16,305 nt of DNA from SIG587 sp045649505 (lineage in GTDB: Bacteria > Bacillota > Clostridia > Oscillospirales > Acutalibacteraceae), in assembly GCA_045649505.1 (NCBI GenBank), contig JAZRQA010000076.1, forward strand, positions 1 through 16,305, read 5' to 3'. Positions 5,234-12,042 of the stretch are shown piece by piece. The notes beneath the pieces were generated by a model. That model saw nothing but the letters and a program-made list of their open reading frames with translations, made no database searches and was not told the DNA's origin. Position 1 is the first letter of the stretch; every line of letters begins with the position of its first letter. Both the position numbers and the translations under genes were made by a program.

Positions 5234-6580
5234 TTAATCGCCAAAGGGGAAGGAGAAATCCGGATTGCTTTCGTTCGGTGTACTGCCCGAGGAATTATTA
5301 GGCTGGGCAGAAGTAGTATAACTTGAGGAACCTGTATCTGCAAGAAGGGCTGCAGTAATTGTCTTTTTGTTGCCCGACTTTGTTAAAACAGTAAATGTGA
5401 GAACGTCACCCGGCTTGCTTGAATCGATTATATCAAGAACTACACTATCATCGGTAACGTCAACGCCATTTACATTTATTATCATATCCTCTCCTGCGGT
5501 GACCTTTCCGTAAAGCTCACTATCTTCGGTAACCGACTGAATTAAGAGACCTGTTGAAGAAAGATTATTCATCTTAGCTGTTAGCGAATCAACGGCGGTA
5601 TATGAAATACCAAGTCGTGCTCTATCGGCTACTTTTCCCGTTTTAATAAGCGATTCAACAACCTTTTTAACCGTTGTAGTGGGAATTGCAAAACCAACCC
5701 TTTCGTACTCGCCGCTTGATGCCTTTGAGGAGGTTATACCTATAACCTGACCGTACATATTAAGCAACGCGCCTCCTGAACTGCCCGGATTTATTGCCGC
5801 ATCGGTCTGTATAAATTTTGAGGAATAATTGCTTGTTACTGTGATCCTTCTTTCGGTTAAAGAAACGGTACCCGTGGTAATGCTCGAGCCATACTGTGCA
5901 GTACTGGGTCTTCCTACTGCGGCAACTGATTCTCCAATAACAATCTCACTGGAATTACCAAAGGTTGCAGGGTAGAAACCATTTGAATTGATTTTTAAAA
6001 CAGCAAGATCACTTCGGGTATCACCCGCAACATATTTTGCATCATATTCTTTGCCGTCATATGTGTAAATCCTAAACTGTGGAGCAGGTATAGAACTGTA
6101 AATATGGTCATTTGTAATTATATAACCGTCCTCAGAATATACTACACCGCTTGCAGTAGAGGATGAACCCGCTGCATTATAAACTACAATACCAACAACC
6201 GACTTATTTACCATAGCATAAACCTGTGAGGGTGAATATTCATCAGTATTCTTTGGTTTTGCTTCTAGGTCAAGATCGATAAATGAATTATTGTTCTTAA
6301 CACTGCTTACACCTATAAAATATCCGCCAAGACAACTACCCGACAGGGCTATAACGCAAGCAAGTATAATAGTGAAAAAGCGAAGACCTCTATTTTTATT
6401 TGCCTCAGGAATAGGCCTTGGTGTTTTGAGAATTATTGATTCAGCGATTAACTGTTCGGATTCAACCTTTTCATCTATAATATCTTGTGTAGGATTGTTT
6501 TCAGATATATTATCATATACGGGTTCATTCATTTCAATGTCACTAAAGAAATCCTTATCATTATTTTCCATTGTATTCAT
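5234..6580 (-). CDS. htrA: HtrA/DegP-type membrane-anchored serine protease with PDZ domain
   Basis: A 448-residue quality-control protease acting on the outer face of the membrane. Residues 1-65 are an acidic cytoplasmic part, 68-92 a transmembrane anchor, 115-310 the trypsin-like domain, 320-410 one PDZ domain, and a Ser/Asn/Pro-rich tail ends in FPFGD. The catalytic triad is visible: His159 (TNDHI), Asp191 (RSDLAVLKI) and Ser268 (INPGSSGGALLN). The PDZ region begins with RLGISYTAV and has GLLIQSVTEDSE. It is the last gene of an operon with a histidine kinase (16 bases upstream) and response regulator. This recalls CssRS control of htrA in B. subtilis, although there the genes are not arranged identically. 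The alternative start is Met4; the first ATG is only 4 bases from AAGGAG, the second 13. Confidence 0.92.
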   Translation of the reverse strand: MNTMENNDKDFFSDIEMNEPVYDNISENNPTQDIIDEKVESEQLIAESIILKTPRPIPEANKNRGLRFFTIILACVIALSGSCLGGYFIGVSSVKNNNSFIDLDLEAKPKNTDEYSPSQVYAMVNKSVVGIVVYNAAGSSSTASGVVYSEDGYIITNDHIYSSIPAPQFRIYTYDGKEYDAKYVAGDTRSDLAVLKINSNGFYPATFGNSSEIVIGESVAAVGRPSTAQYGSSITTGTVSLTERRITVTSNYSSKFIQTDAAINPGSSGGALLNMYGQVIGITSSKASSGEYERVGFAIPTTTVKKVVESLIKTGKVADRARLGISYTAVDSLTAKMNNLSSTGLLIQSVTEDSELYGKVTAGEDMIINVNGVDVTDDSVVLDIIDSSKPGDVLTFTVLTKSGNKKTITAALLADTGSSSYTTSAQPNNSSGSTPNESNPDFSFPFGD

Positions 6581-6596
6581 TAAACTCCTTCGCTTT

Positions 6597-8030
6597 TTAT
6601 TGCTTGTATTCAGTGGGGATGGAAAGGGTAAAGGTAGTACCGCGCTCCTTTGAACTTGTTGCTGTTACATAACCCTTGTGCAAATCTATAACAGTTTTTA
6701 CTATATAAAGGCCTAAACCGGTACTGTCTTTTTTTGCAGATCTTGATTTATCGCTTTTATAAAATCTTTCAAATATATGCGGCAAATCATTTTCACAAAT
6801 AATATCACCTGTATTGTTAATTGAAAAAACAACTCGTCCTTCATCCTTGGATAAACCAAAAGTGATTGTTCCATCGTTGTCGGTAAATTTAACAGCATTG
6901 TCGGTAAGATTATATATTGCCTGATAAATTAAGTCTTTATCAGCGGTAGCAATAATAGACTGCATTTTATCAAGGCCGACAATGTCAATTTTCTTTTCAT
7001 TTATACGTTGTTCCTGACTTATAACGATATTACATAGCATTTCATAAAAATCAAATCTAACGGGGTTGATTTTAAGCTCTCCCGATTCAAGCTTTGAAAG
7101 ACTTAGCATAGATTGAACAAGCCGTGATAGACGTTTAATTTCCTGTGAAACGATATTAAGATAATACTCTTGCCTGTCAGGCTCTATTGTTCCGTCAATT
7201 ATACCGTCAATAAAGCCTCCAATGGTAGTCATTGGTGTTTTAAGTTCATGGGATACGTTGGCTACAAAGCTTCTACGCATACTTTCAAGTTGAACAAGAG
7301 AGTTTGTCATTTGGTTAAAAGAAATTGATAGCTCACCAATTTCATCATCACTCATTATAGGTATTCTTTTCGAAAAATCGCCTTTAGCCATACTTCGAGC
7401 AGCAGCCGACATCATTTTAAGAGGCTTGGTCCAGCGATATGTCGTAGCATAAATTGCAAAGAACATAAATACGATAGGGACTATTGCAGAAAAAGCATAC
7501 AACTGAAATAAAACCGACAGAAGAGCCTTAAGAGATGATGTAGTGGACGCGGCAATTACCGTACCAATAATCGTACCGTCAGCACTTACTATAGGCTTTC
7601 CCATTGTGTAGCATATCTCATCAAACAGTCCTCCCATATTTGTAACCTGTTTAAATTCACCTTCAAGTATTTGGCGCGCAATGTAATTTGGAACAATGGA
7701 ATTTGTATGCTTACAGTTACCCATCTTACTCCAATCGGAACATGTACAAATAGTGATGTTGCAATCTGCGTCTGTCACATATATTTGAAGGTCTGAAACA
7801 CTACCCAAAACCCTTACAACATTATACAGATTTCTTTCATACGCAGCAGAATTATAGTCAACAACCGCTACCGTTGAAACCGATTTGCAGTTTTCTTCGA
7901 GCAGTTTATATTTATCCCGCGCAAGATAGTTGCTGATTACGATACTTAGTATAAGGAGCATAAATGTTAAGCAAAAAACAATAATTACTGCTGTAGTTAA
8001 AAAATATCTTTTAAATAGTTTTGATTTCAT
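6597..8030 (-). CDS. Sensor histidine kinase with Cys-rich extracytoplasmic domain
   Basis: A 477-residue membrane kinase. TM1 lies at about residues 10-36 and TM2 at 172-198, enclosing an extracellular domain of ~130 residues. A HAMP linker follows (about 198-250, YRWTKPLKMMSAAARSMAKG), then HisKA with phospho-acceptor His261 in VSHELKTPMTTI, and an ATPase domain with YNLTDNAVKFT and STGLGLYIVK. The sensor domain contains a compact cluster, Cys90, Cys95, Cys97, Cys106 and His108 (ADCNITICTCSDW, then GNCKHT), plus Cys140, suggesting metal binding or disulfide/redox sensing. The fold is probably Cache/PAS-like, judging from the late DGTIIGTVIA strand. It starts 2 bases after the response regulator stop, so they form a cognate pair, and htrA follows. 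The signal is unknown; cell-envelope or secretion stress is an inference from htrA. Confidence 0.92.
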   Translation of the reverse strand: MKSKLFKRYFLTTAVIIVFCLTFMLLILSIVISNYLARDKYKLLEENCKSVSTVAVVDYNSAAYERNLYNVVRVLGSVSDLQIYVTDADCNITICTCSDWSKMGNCKHTNSIVPNYIARQILEGEFKQVTNMGGLFDEICYTMGKPIVSADGTIIGTVIAASTTSSLKALLSVLFQLYAFSAIVPIVFMFFAIYATTYRWTKPLKMMSAAARSMAKGDFSKRIPIMSDDEIGELSISFNQMTNSLVQLESMRRSFVANVSHELKTPMTTIGGFIDGIIDGTIEPDRQEYYLNIVSQEIKRLSRLVQSMLSLSKLESGELKINPVRFDFYEMLCNIVISQEQRINEKKIDIVGLDKMQSIIATADKDLIYQAIYNLTDNAVKFTDNDGTITFGLSKDEGRVVFSINNTGDIICENDLPHIFERFYKSDKSRSAKKDSTGLGLYIVKTVIDLHKGYVTATSSKERGTTFTLSIPTEYKQ

Positions 8031-8032
8031 AA

Positions 8033-8719
8033 TTATTTAGTCTCAAATTTATATCCGACGCCCCAAACGGTCTTTAAGCTCCATTCGTCAGAGGTTCCCT
8101 CAAGCTTTTCGCGAAGCCTTTTTACATGCACATCAACCGTACGGGAATCACCGTAGTAATCAAATCCCCAAACCTCGTCAAGAAGTTGGTCACGAGTATA
8201 AACACGGTTTGGATTACTTGCAAGATGATATATTAGTTCAAGCTCTTTCGGGGGAGTATCTATCTGAATATCATCAACGATAAGCTCATAATTGGTAAGG
8301 TTTATTATAAGCTTATCATATTTAACTTTTTGTTCGTTTTTTACTTCTTTTTTATTACTGCGACGAAGTACCGCTTTTATGCGCGCAATAACCTCTTTTG
8401 TATCAAAAGGTTTTGACACATAATCATCTGCGCCAAGTTCAAGACCCAGTATCTTATCAAAGGTCTCTCCTTTGGCAGTAAGCATAATAATAGGCACATT
8501 ACATATTTTTCGTATTTCACGGCAAACCTGCCAACCATCGAGCTTAGGAAGCATAATATCAAGTAAAATTAGGTCGGGTGAATATTTTTCGTTATAGGCG
8601 ATAGCCTGTTCACCGTCATTAGCTACAATGGTTGAAAATCCGTCTTTTTCAAGGTATAGGCGTAATAATTCGCATATGTTTTCATCATCATCAACAATAA
8701 GTATTTTTATATTGTCCAT
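8033..8719 (-). CDS. OmpR/PhoB-family response regulator
   Basis: A 228-residue two-domain regulator. The receiver domain (about 3-117) has the acidic pair near Asp10-12 (IVDDDE), phospho-acceptor Asp54 (LILLDIMLP), the Thr/Lys switch region MLTAKGE, and YVSKPF with the conserved Lys. A winged-helix DNA-binding domain (about 130-228) has LTPPKE-like TPPKELELIYHLASNPNRVYTRDQLLDEVWG, given here in parts: TPPKELELIYHLA, TRDQLLDEVWG and RTVDVHVKRLREKL, ending in VWGVGYKFE. It is the first gene of the operon regulator-kinase-htrA, 2 bases before the kinase. A ribosome site GGAGGG lies 11 bases upstream. The close packing points to control of htrA by this pair, and perhaps of the operon itself. Confidence 0.95.
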   Translation of the reverse strand: MDNIKILIVDDDENICELLRLYLEKDGFSTIVANDGEQAIAYNEKYSPDLILLDIMLPKLDGWQVCREIRKICNVPIIMLTAKGETFDKILGLELGADDYVSKPFDTKEVIARIKAVLRRSNKKEVKNEQKVKYDKLIINLTNYELIVDDIQIDTPPKELELIYHLASNPNRVYTRDQLLDEVWGFDYYGDSRTVDVHVKRLREKLEGTSDEWSLKTVWGVGYKFETK

Positions 8720-8766
8720 TTAATTTTAGCCCTCCAATCCTTGTTTATTATTATAATAAAATAAAA

Positions 8767-8795
8767 ATTAGATAATTGTATTAAGAAAATGTTAA
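8767..8795 (-). promoter_or_regulatory. Sigma-A-type promoter of the regulator-kinase-htrA operon
   Basis: On the - strand TTAACA (8790-8795) and TCTAAT (8767-8772) are 17 bases apart, each one mismatch from consensus. Transcript start would be near 8760, about 40 bases before the regulator ATG. The -35 is itself the first unit of a direct repeat, TTAACA-N5-TTAATA, which has the spacing of PhoB/PhoP-family boxes. The region is very AT-rich, so chance is possible. Confidence 0.5.
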
Positions 8796-8842
8796 TTTAT
8801 TTAATTTATTATACTTTAAAATTCCTTCGTTTGCAACTTTAA

Positions 8843-8871
8843 TCATAATAATTATTTGCTTGTCATATGTT
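8843..8871 (+). promoter_or_regulatory. Sigma-E-like promoter of spoIVA
   Basis: TCATAAT (8843-8849) matches six of seven positions of the sigma-E -35 consensus (KMATATT). CATATGTT (8864-8871) matches CATACANT at C, A, T, A and the final T. The spacer is exactly 14 bases, as in known sigma-E promoters. The transcript would start near 8879, giving a leader of about 30 bases with GGAGG before the spoIVA ATG. spoIVA is a sigma-E gene in studied spore formers. Confidence 0.6.
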
Positions 8872-8908
8872 TTTATAGAGAATGTTATCATATGGAGGAA
8901 TTAAATTT

Positions 8909-10387
8909 ATGAGCAATGTAAATATTTATCATGATATAGCCACAAGAACGGGAGGTGATATATATCTCGGTATTGTTGGTCCTGTAAGAACTGGTAAATC
9001 TACATTTATTAAAAAATTTATGGATGAGCTTGTTATTCCGAATATATCGCAAGAGTTTGAGAAAGAACGTGCAAATGATGAGCTTCCGCAATCGTCATCA
9101 GGCAGAACAATTATGACAACTGAACCAAAGTTCATTCCTGAAAATGCAGTAAATATAAATATTGATAAAAATTCCGCATTTAATGTTCGTCTCATAGACT
9201 GCGTAGGATACATTGTGCCAAGCTCGCTCGGATATATAGAAGGTGATCAGCCACGAATGGTTATGACACCTTGGTTCGAACAGCCTGTTCCGTTTAATAT
9301 GGCGGCAGAAATAGGAACAAAAAAGGTTATAACAGAACACTCAACAATAGGTCTTGTAATAACTACAGACGGCAGTATTAGTGATATTCCACGCGAAGAA
9401 TATGAACAGGCCGAAGAACGCGTTATTGAAGAATTAACCCAGATAAATAAACCTTTTGTTGTATTGTTAAACTGTATGTATCCTAATTCATCAGAAGCTG
9501 TAGAACTTGCTGAACAGCTGAGTAAAAAGTATGGTGTCCCTGTAATGCCTGTAAACTGTCTTGAACTCACAACTGATGATATTAAAGGCATTTTGGGACA
9601 AATATTATACGAATTTCCTGTTAAAGAGGTATATTTTGATGTACCTAAATGGATAAATTCTTTAAGTTTAGAGCATTGGCTTCGAAGCGATATTTTAAAC
9701 AGTATTAAATCAGGAATTAACGAAGTGCAACGCATAAGAGATATACATTTAATTGAGCATGCAATTTCTCAAAGCGAAAATATTGAGCATGTAAAAATAT
9801 CTCAAATAGACCTAGGGAAGGGGAAGGCACGGCTAAAGCTTAGTATTGCATCAAATCTTTTCTATAAAATACTTGCAGAGCAAACAGGTATTATAATAAA
9901 CGATGAGCAAGAATTACTTGAAAATATAATGGAACTTTCAAAAATGAAGAAGGAATATATGCGCGTAAAGGATGCTCTTGACGAGGTAGAGGCAACGGGT
10001 TACGGTATTGTTATGCCATCTATAGAAGAACTAACCTTAGAGGAACCTGAAATTATGAAACAGGGCGGAAGATACGGTGTAAGACTTCGCGCATCAGCAC
10101 CGTCAATTCACCTTATGAAGGCAAATATCAATACCGAAGTAAGTCCTATTGTAGGAAGCGAAAAACAAAGTGAAGACCTCGTAATGTATTTGCTTAGCGA
10201 ATTTGAGGAAAATCCTGTAAAAATATGGGATTCAAATATATTTGGCAAGTCACTTCACGAACTTGTAAACGAAGGACTGCATACTAAACTTTCAAGAATG
10301 CCGTCAGATGCAAGAATGAGAATTCAAGAAACCATAGAACGGGTAATAAATGAAGGTTGCAACGGCCTTGTATGTATAATTTTATAA
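8909..10387 (+). CDS. spoIVA: Stage IV sporulation protein A (coat morphogenetic ATPase)
   Basis: SpoIVA is a mother-cell ATPase that polymerises on the forespore surface and forms the base on which the coat is built; it also affects cortex formation. The ATG at 8909 gives 492 residues, the length of the B. subtilis protein, and follows GGAGG (8894-8898) at 10 bases; an in-frame ATG further up (8882) has no ribosome site. The N-terminus MSNVNIYHDIATRTGGDIYLG leads into the Walker A motif GPVRTGKS (about 24-31). An IDCVGYIVPS stretch corresponds to the Walker B/switch region of this TRAFAC-like GTPase-fold ATPase. A middle domain and the C-terminal polymerisation region follow, ending in NEGCNGLVCIIL, the conserved family end needed for localisation. 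It is monocistronic, with a terminator downstream. Confidence 0.97.
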   Translation: MSNVNIYHDIATRTGGDIYLGIVGPVRTGKSTFIKKFMDELVIPNISQEFEKERANDELPQSSSGRTIMTTEPKFIPENAVNINIDKNSAFNVRLIDCVGYIVPSSLGYIEGDQPRMVMTPWFEQPVPFNMAAEIGTKKVITEHSTIGLVITTDGSISDIPREEYEQAEERVIEELTQINKPFVVLLNCMYPNSSEAVELAEQLSKKYGVPVMPVNCLELTTDDIKGILGQILYEFPVKEVYFDVPKWINSLSLEHWLRSDILNSIKSGINEVQRIRDIHLIEHAISQSENIEHVKISQIDLGKGKARLKLSIASNLFYKILAEQTGIIINDEQELLENIMELSKMKKEYMRVKDALDEVEATGYGIVMPSIEELTLEEPEIMKQGGRYGVRLRASAPSIHLMKANINTEVSPIVGSEKQSEDLVMYLLSEFEENPVKIWDSNIFGKSLHELVNEGLHTKLSRMPSDARMRIQETIERVINEGCNGLVCIIL

Positions 10388-10404
10388 TAATGATAATCGG
10401 TAGT

Positions 10405-10433
10405 CGAAAAGCTTTCAAATAAAGCTTTTCGAA
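10405..10433. repeat. Perfect 12-bp hairpin after spoIVA
   Basis: TCGAAAAGCTTT (10405-10416) is the exact reverse complement of AAAGCTTTTCGA (10422-10433), with loop CAAAT. It starts 17 bases after the spoIVA stop and has no T run, so it is not a classical terminator by itself. It looks like one unit of the hairpin array that fills this intergenic region. Confidence 0.75.
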
Positions 10434-10459
10434 AAACCGCTATGTGTAGCGGTTTTATG
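10434..10459 (+). terminator. Terminator of spoIVA
   Basis: AAAACCGCTA (10434-10443) pairs perfectly with TAGCGGTTTT (10448-10457) around the TGTG loop. The stem is GC-rich at its core and ends in TTTT, so it should stop rightward transcription from spoIVA. Confidence 0.75.
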
Positions 10460-10482
10460 TAAATAATCCTTGATTATTTACG
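10460..10482. repeat. Perfect 10-bp AT-rich hairpin
   Basis: GTAAATAATC (10460-10469) is the reverse complement of GATTATTTAC (10473-10482) with a 3-base centre CTT. It abuts the terminator before it. It is too AT-rich to be a strong terminator, and is most simply read as another element of the array. Confidence 0.65.
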
Positions 10483-10496
10483 CCGACATCATTGCA

Positions 10497-10594
10497 ATGA
10501 AATAGGTGAAATTATTTTTATAATTTCACAGACAAATTTCTAATTTGTCCGTGAAAAAGCGCAAGTGCGCTTTTTCACCAACCTATATTCATTA
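10497..10594. repeat. Three-armed palindromic element closed by an outer stem
   Basis: An outer stem of 12 pairs with one bulged A joins AATGAAATAGGT (10497-10508) to ACCTATATTCATT (10582-10594). Inside lie three perfect hairpins in a row with almost no bases between them: GTGAAATTAT/ATAATTTCAC (10507-10530), GACAAATT/AATTTGTC (10532-10550) and GTGAAAAAGCGCA/TGCGCTTTTTCAC (10552-10579). Arms 1 and 3 share the GTGAAA...TTTCAC ends. Nearly every base is paired, so selection for structure or a mobile palindromic origin (MITE-like) is likely. No long open frame exists here. It could act as DNA or RNA; the fold is equally good on both strands because most pairs are Watson-Crick. Confidence 0.7.
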
Positions 10595-10600
10595 TAAATA

Positions 10601-10632
10601 AACCGACGAGTTATTTTTTCGTCGGTTTTTTA
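10601..10632. terminator. Strong terminator-like hairpin closing the array
   Basis: AAACCGACGA (10601-10610) pairs with TCGTCGGTTT (10620-10629) around a T-rich 9-base loop, followed by a run of T. In + strand RNA this is a standard intrinsic terminator. It lies 169 bases after the first terminator candidate, so it may belong to a transcript made from the hairpin array rather than to spoIVA. Confidence 0.75.
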
Positions 10633-10972
10633 CTTGATTAACATAAAAAAAGGGGGGAATCATTAAAATCTATATCTCTTGGATAAATGTATGTTTTTCA
10701 AAAAGATATTGACACAAAAACCTACATATGCTAAAATAATGAATGTAAAAAGGTTTTGGGCTTATTTTACCTATATTCATATAATATTTTAATATTAGTA
10801 TTTAATATATTAACTTAATAACTTTTTTAAGTGACTTGCCAAATTTATTTGAAAAATATTAAGCTTTTATTTTTATTTTTACATATATTTTCGCTCTTTT
10901 CCATCAAATAATTTTTTTCTTTTAATACAATAGGTCGTTTTTAAAATTTCTATTTAACGGAGCTGATACTAA
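10633..10972 (+). promoter_or_regulatory. Sigma-A promoter and ~230-base AT-rich leader before the recombinase gene
   Basis: TTGACA (10710-10715) and TAAAAT (10733-10738) are separated by 17 bases, the best sigma-A promoter match in the window. The transcript would start near 10745 and run about 228 bases before the recombinase ATG. Early in the leader GTAAAA (10746-10751) can pair with TTTTAC (10766-10771), and flanking TGAAT/ATTCA pairs extend this fold with unpaired bases between. The rest (10790-10950) is extremely AT-rich with no open frame or known riboswitch motif that I recognise. Bases 10633-10700 contain a GGGGGG run without a start codon at suitable distance. Confidence 0.5.
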
Positions 10973-12013
10973 ATGCATACCTATCATCACGAAATCGACA
11001 GAATCAATATGCAAAAAATCAAAGAAATAATTTGCGATCTGCCGCCATATGTGAATGATTATTTTATTTCAAGAAAAACAAATACAACTACTAAAACTCG
11101 CCTATCTTATGCATATGATTTACGTATGTTTTTTGAGTGGTTTAAAAAATCTGCAAATCTCTTGGATAAATCTTTAAACGAGATTTCTATAGATTATATA
11201 TCAAAAATCAATGCGCGTGATATTGAAGAATACACCGATTTTTTGCAGTATAATAAAGAAAAGCAAAATCACAAGGCCGGAATAGCGCGAAAATTGTCTG
11301 CATTAAGCTCTTTTTTTGCCTACTTATATCGTAATGACCTTATTCCCGGAAACCCCTGTGATAAGGTTTTAAAGCCTAAACTCGATAAGGATAACCGTAT
11401 AATTCGTCTTGCTCCTGATGAGGTTGCGCTTTTTCTTAATGCAATTGAGTATGGCAGCGAGAGTTTTACACCAAGACAGCAAAAATATCTTGAATCAACA
11501 CGTGTTCGTGACCTTGCTATTGCTACATTATTGCTTGGAACAGGAATTAGAGTTTCGGAGTGTGTCGGTCTTAATCGTCGGGATATTGATTTTAACCGTT
11601 GCCTTATAAGTGTCTACAGAAAAGGCGGAAAATATCAATACATTGCTATGAGTGATGAGGTTATTGAAGCATTACAAAATTACCTTATATTGCGTGAAAA
11701 AATTGTTCCTGCGAATGAGGAATCTCAGGATGCAGTTTTCCTTTCGATTCAGCGAACAAGACTATGCGTGCAAGCTATTGAAGATATGATAAAAAAATAC
11801 GCTAATGCTATTGGAGTAACAAATGTTATAACTCCGCATAAGCTACGTAAAACCTACGGAACCGAGTTATATCAAAATACAGGCGATATTTATCTTGTTG
11901 CAAGGGCTTTAGGCCATACAAGCGTTAATACAACCAAAAATCACTATATAACAACCGATGAAGAAAGCCTTTTGAATACAAGGAACAGCGTAAAACTCCG
12001 TGATAATAAATAA
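10973..12013 (+). CDS. Stand-alone tyrosine recombinase (XerC/XerD-like)
   Basis: A 346-residue site-specific recombinase. Residues ~25-125 form the SAM-like core-binding domain (RLSYAYDLRMFFEWF, then KLSALSSFFAYLYRND). Residues ~145-335 form the catalytic domain with all expected residues: Arg193 (GTGIRVSE), Lys217 (YRKGGKY), His289 and Arg292 (TPHKLRKTY), His315 (LGHTSVNTT) and the nucleophile Tyr325 (NHYI). The N-terminal extension before the core-binding domain is longer than in XerC/XerD. A GGAG lies 10-11 bases before the ATG; the in-frame Met13 has no better site. It stands between spoIVA and uvrC with its own promoter and no excisionase or phage genes nearby. A conserved Clostridia chromosomal recombinase with unknown target is more likely than a phage integrase. 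Confidence 0.9.
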   Translation: MHTYHHEIDRINMQKIKEIICDLPPYVNDYFISRKTNTTTKTRLSYAYDLRMFFEWFKKSANLLDKSLNEISIDYISKINARDIEEYTDFLQYNKEKQNHKAGIARKLSALSSFFAYLYRNDLIPGNPCDKVLKPKLDKDNRIIRLAPDEVALFLNAIEYGSESFTPRQQKYLESTRVRDLAIATLLLGTGIRVSECVGLNRRDIDFNRCLISVYRKGGKYQYIAMSDEVIEALQNYLILREKIVPANEESQDAVFLSIQRTRLCVQAIEDMIKKYANAIGVTNVITPHKLRKTYGTELYQNTGDIYLVARALGHTSVNTTKNHYITTDEESLLNTRNSVKLRDNK

Positions 12014-12016
12014 ATT

Positions 12017-12042
12017 TTAAGGAGCCAAAAAAGGCTCCTTAA
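12017..12042. terminator. Bidirectional terminator between recombinase and uvrC
   Basis: TTAAGGAGCC (12017-12026) pairs perfectly with GGCTCCTTAA (12033-12042) around a six-A loop. The two genes converge here with 25 bases between them, and the uvrC stop codon is inside the right arm. T runs are short on either side, so efficiency is uncertain. Confidence 0.75.

Noticed and set aside
5138..5326. 62-codon + strand open frame across the htrA end
   Set aside because: It runs through a terminator hairpin and the Spo0A-box region, has no ribosome site and overlaps htrA antisense.
8882..8908. Upstream in-frame ATG for spoIVA
   Set aside because: It would add nine residues absent in the family and place the GGAGG ribosome site inside the gene.
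10646..10700. GGGGGG run as ribosome site of a small gene
   Set aside because: No ATG, GTG or TTG lies at a usable distance and the frame after an ATT would end after about 16 codons.
10973..12013. The tyrosine recombinase as integrase of the prophage at 1-2750
   Set aside because: It lies more than 8 kb from the junction, beyond several host operons, so it is outside the element.
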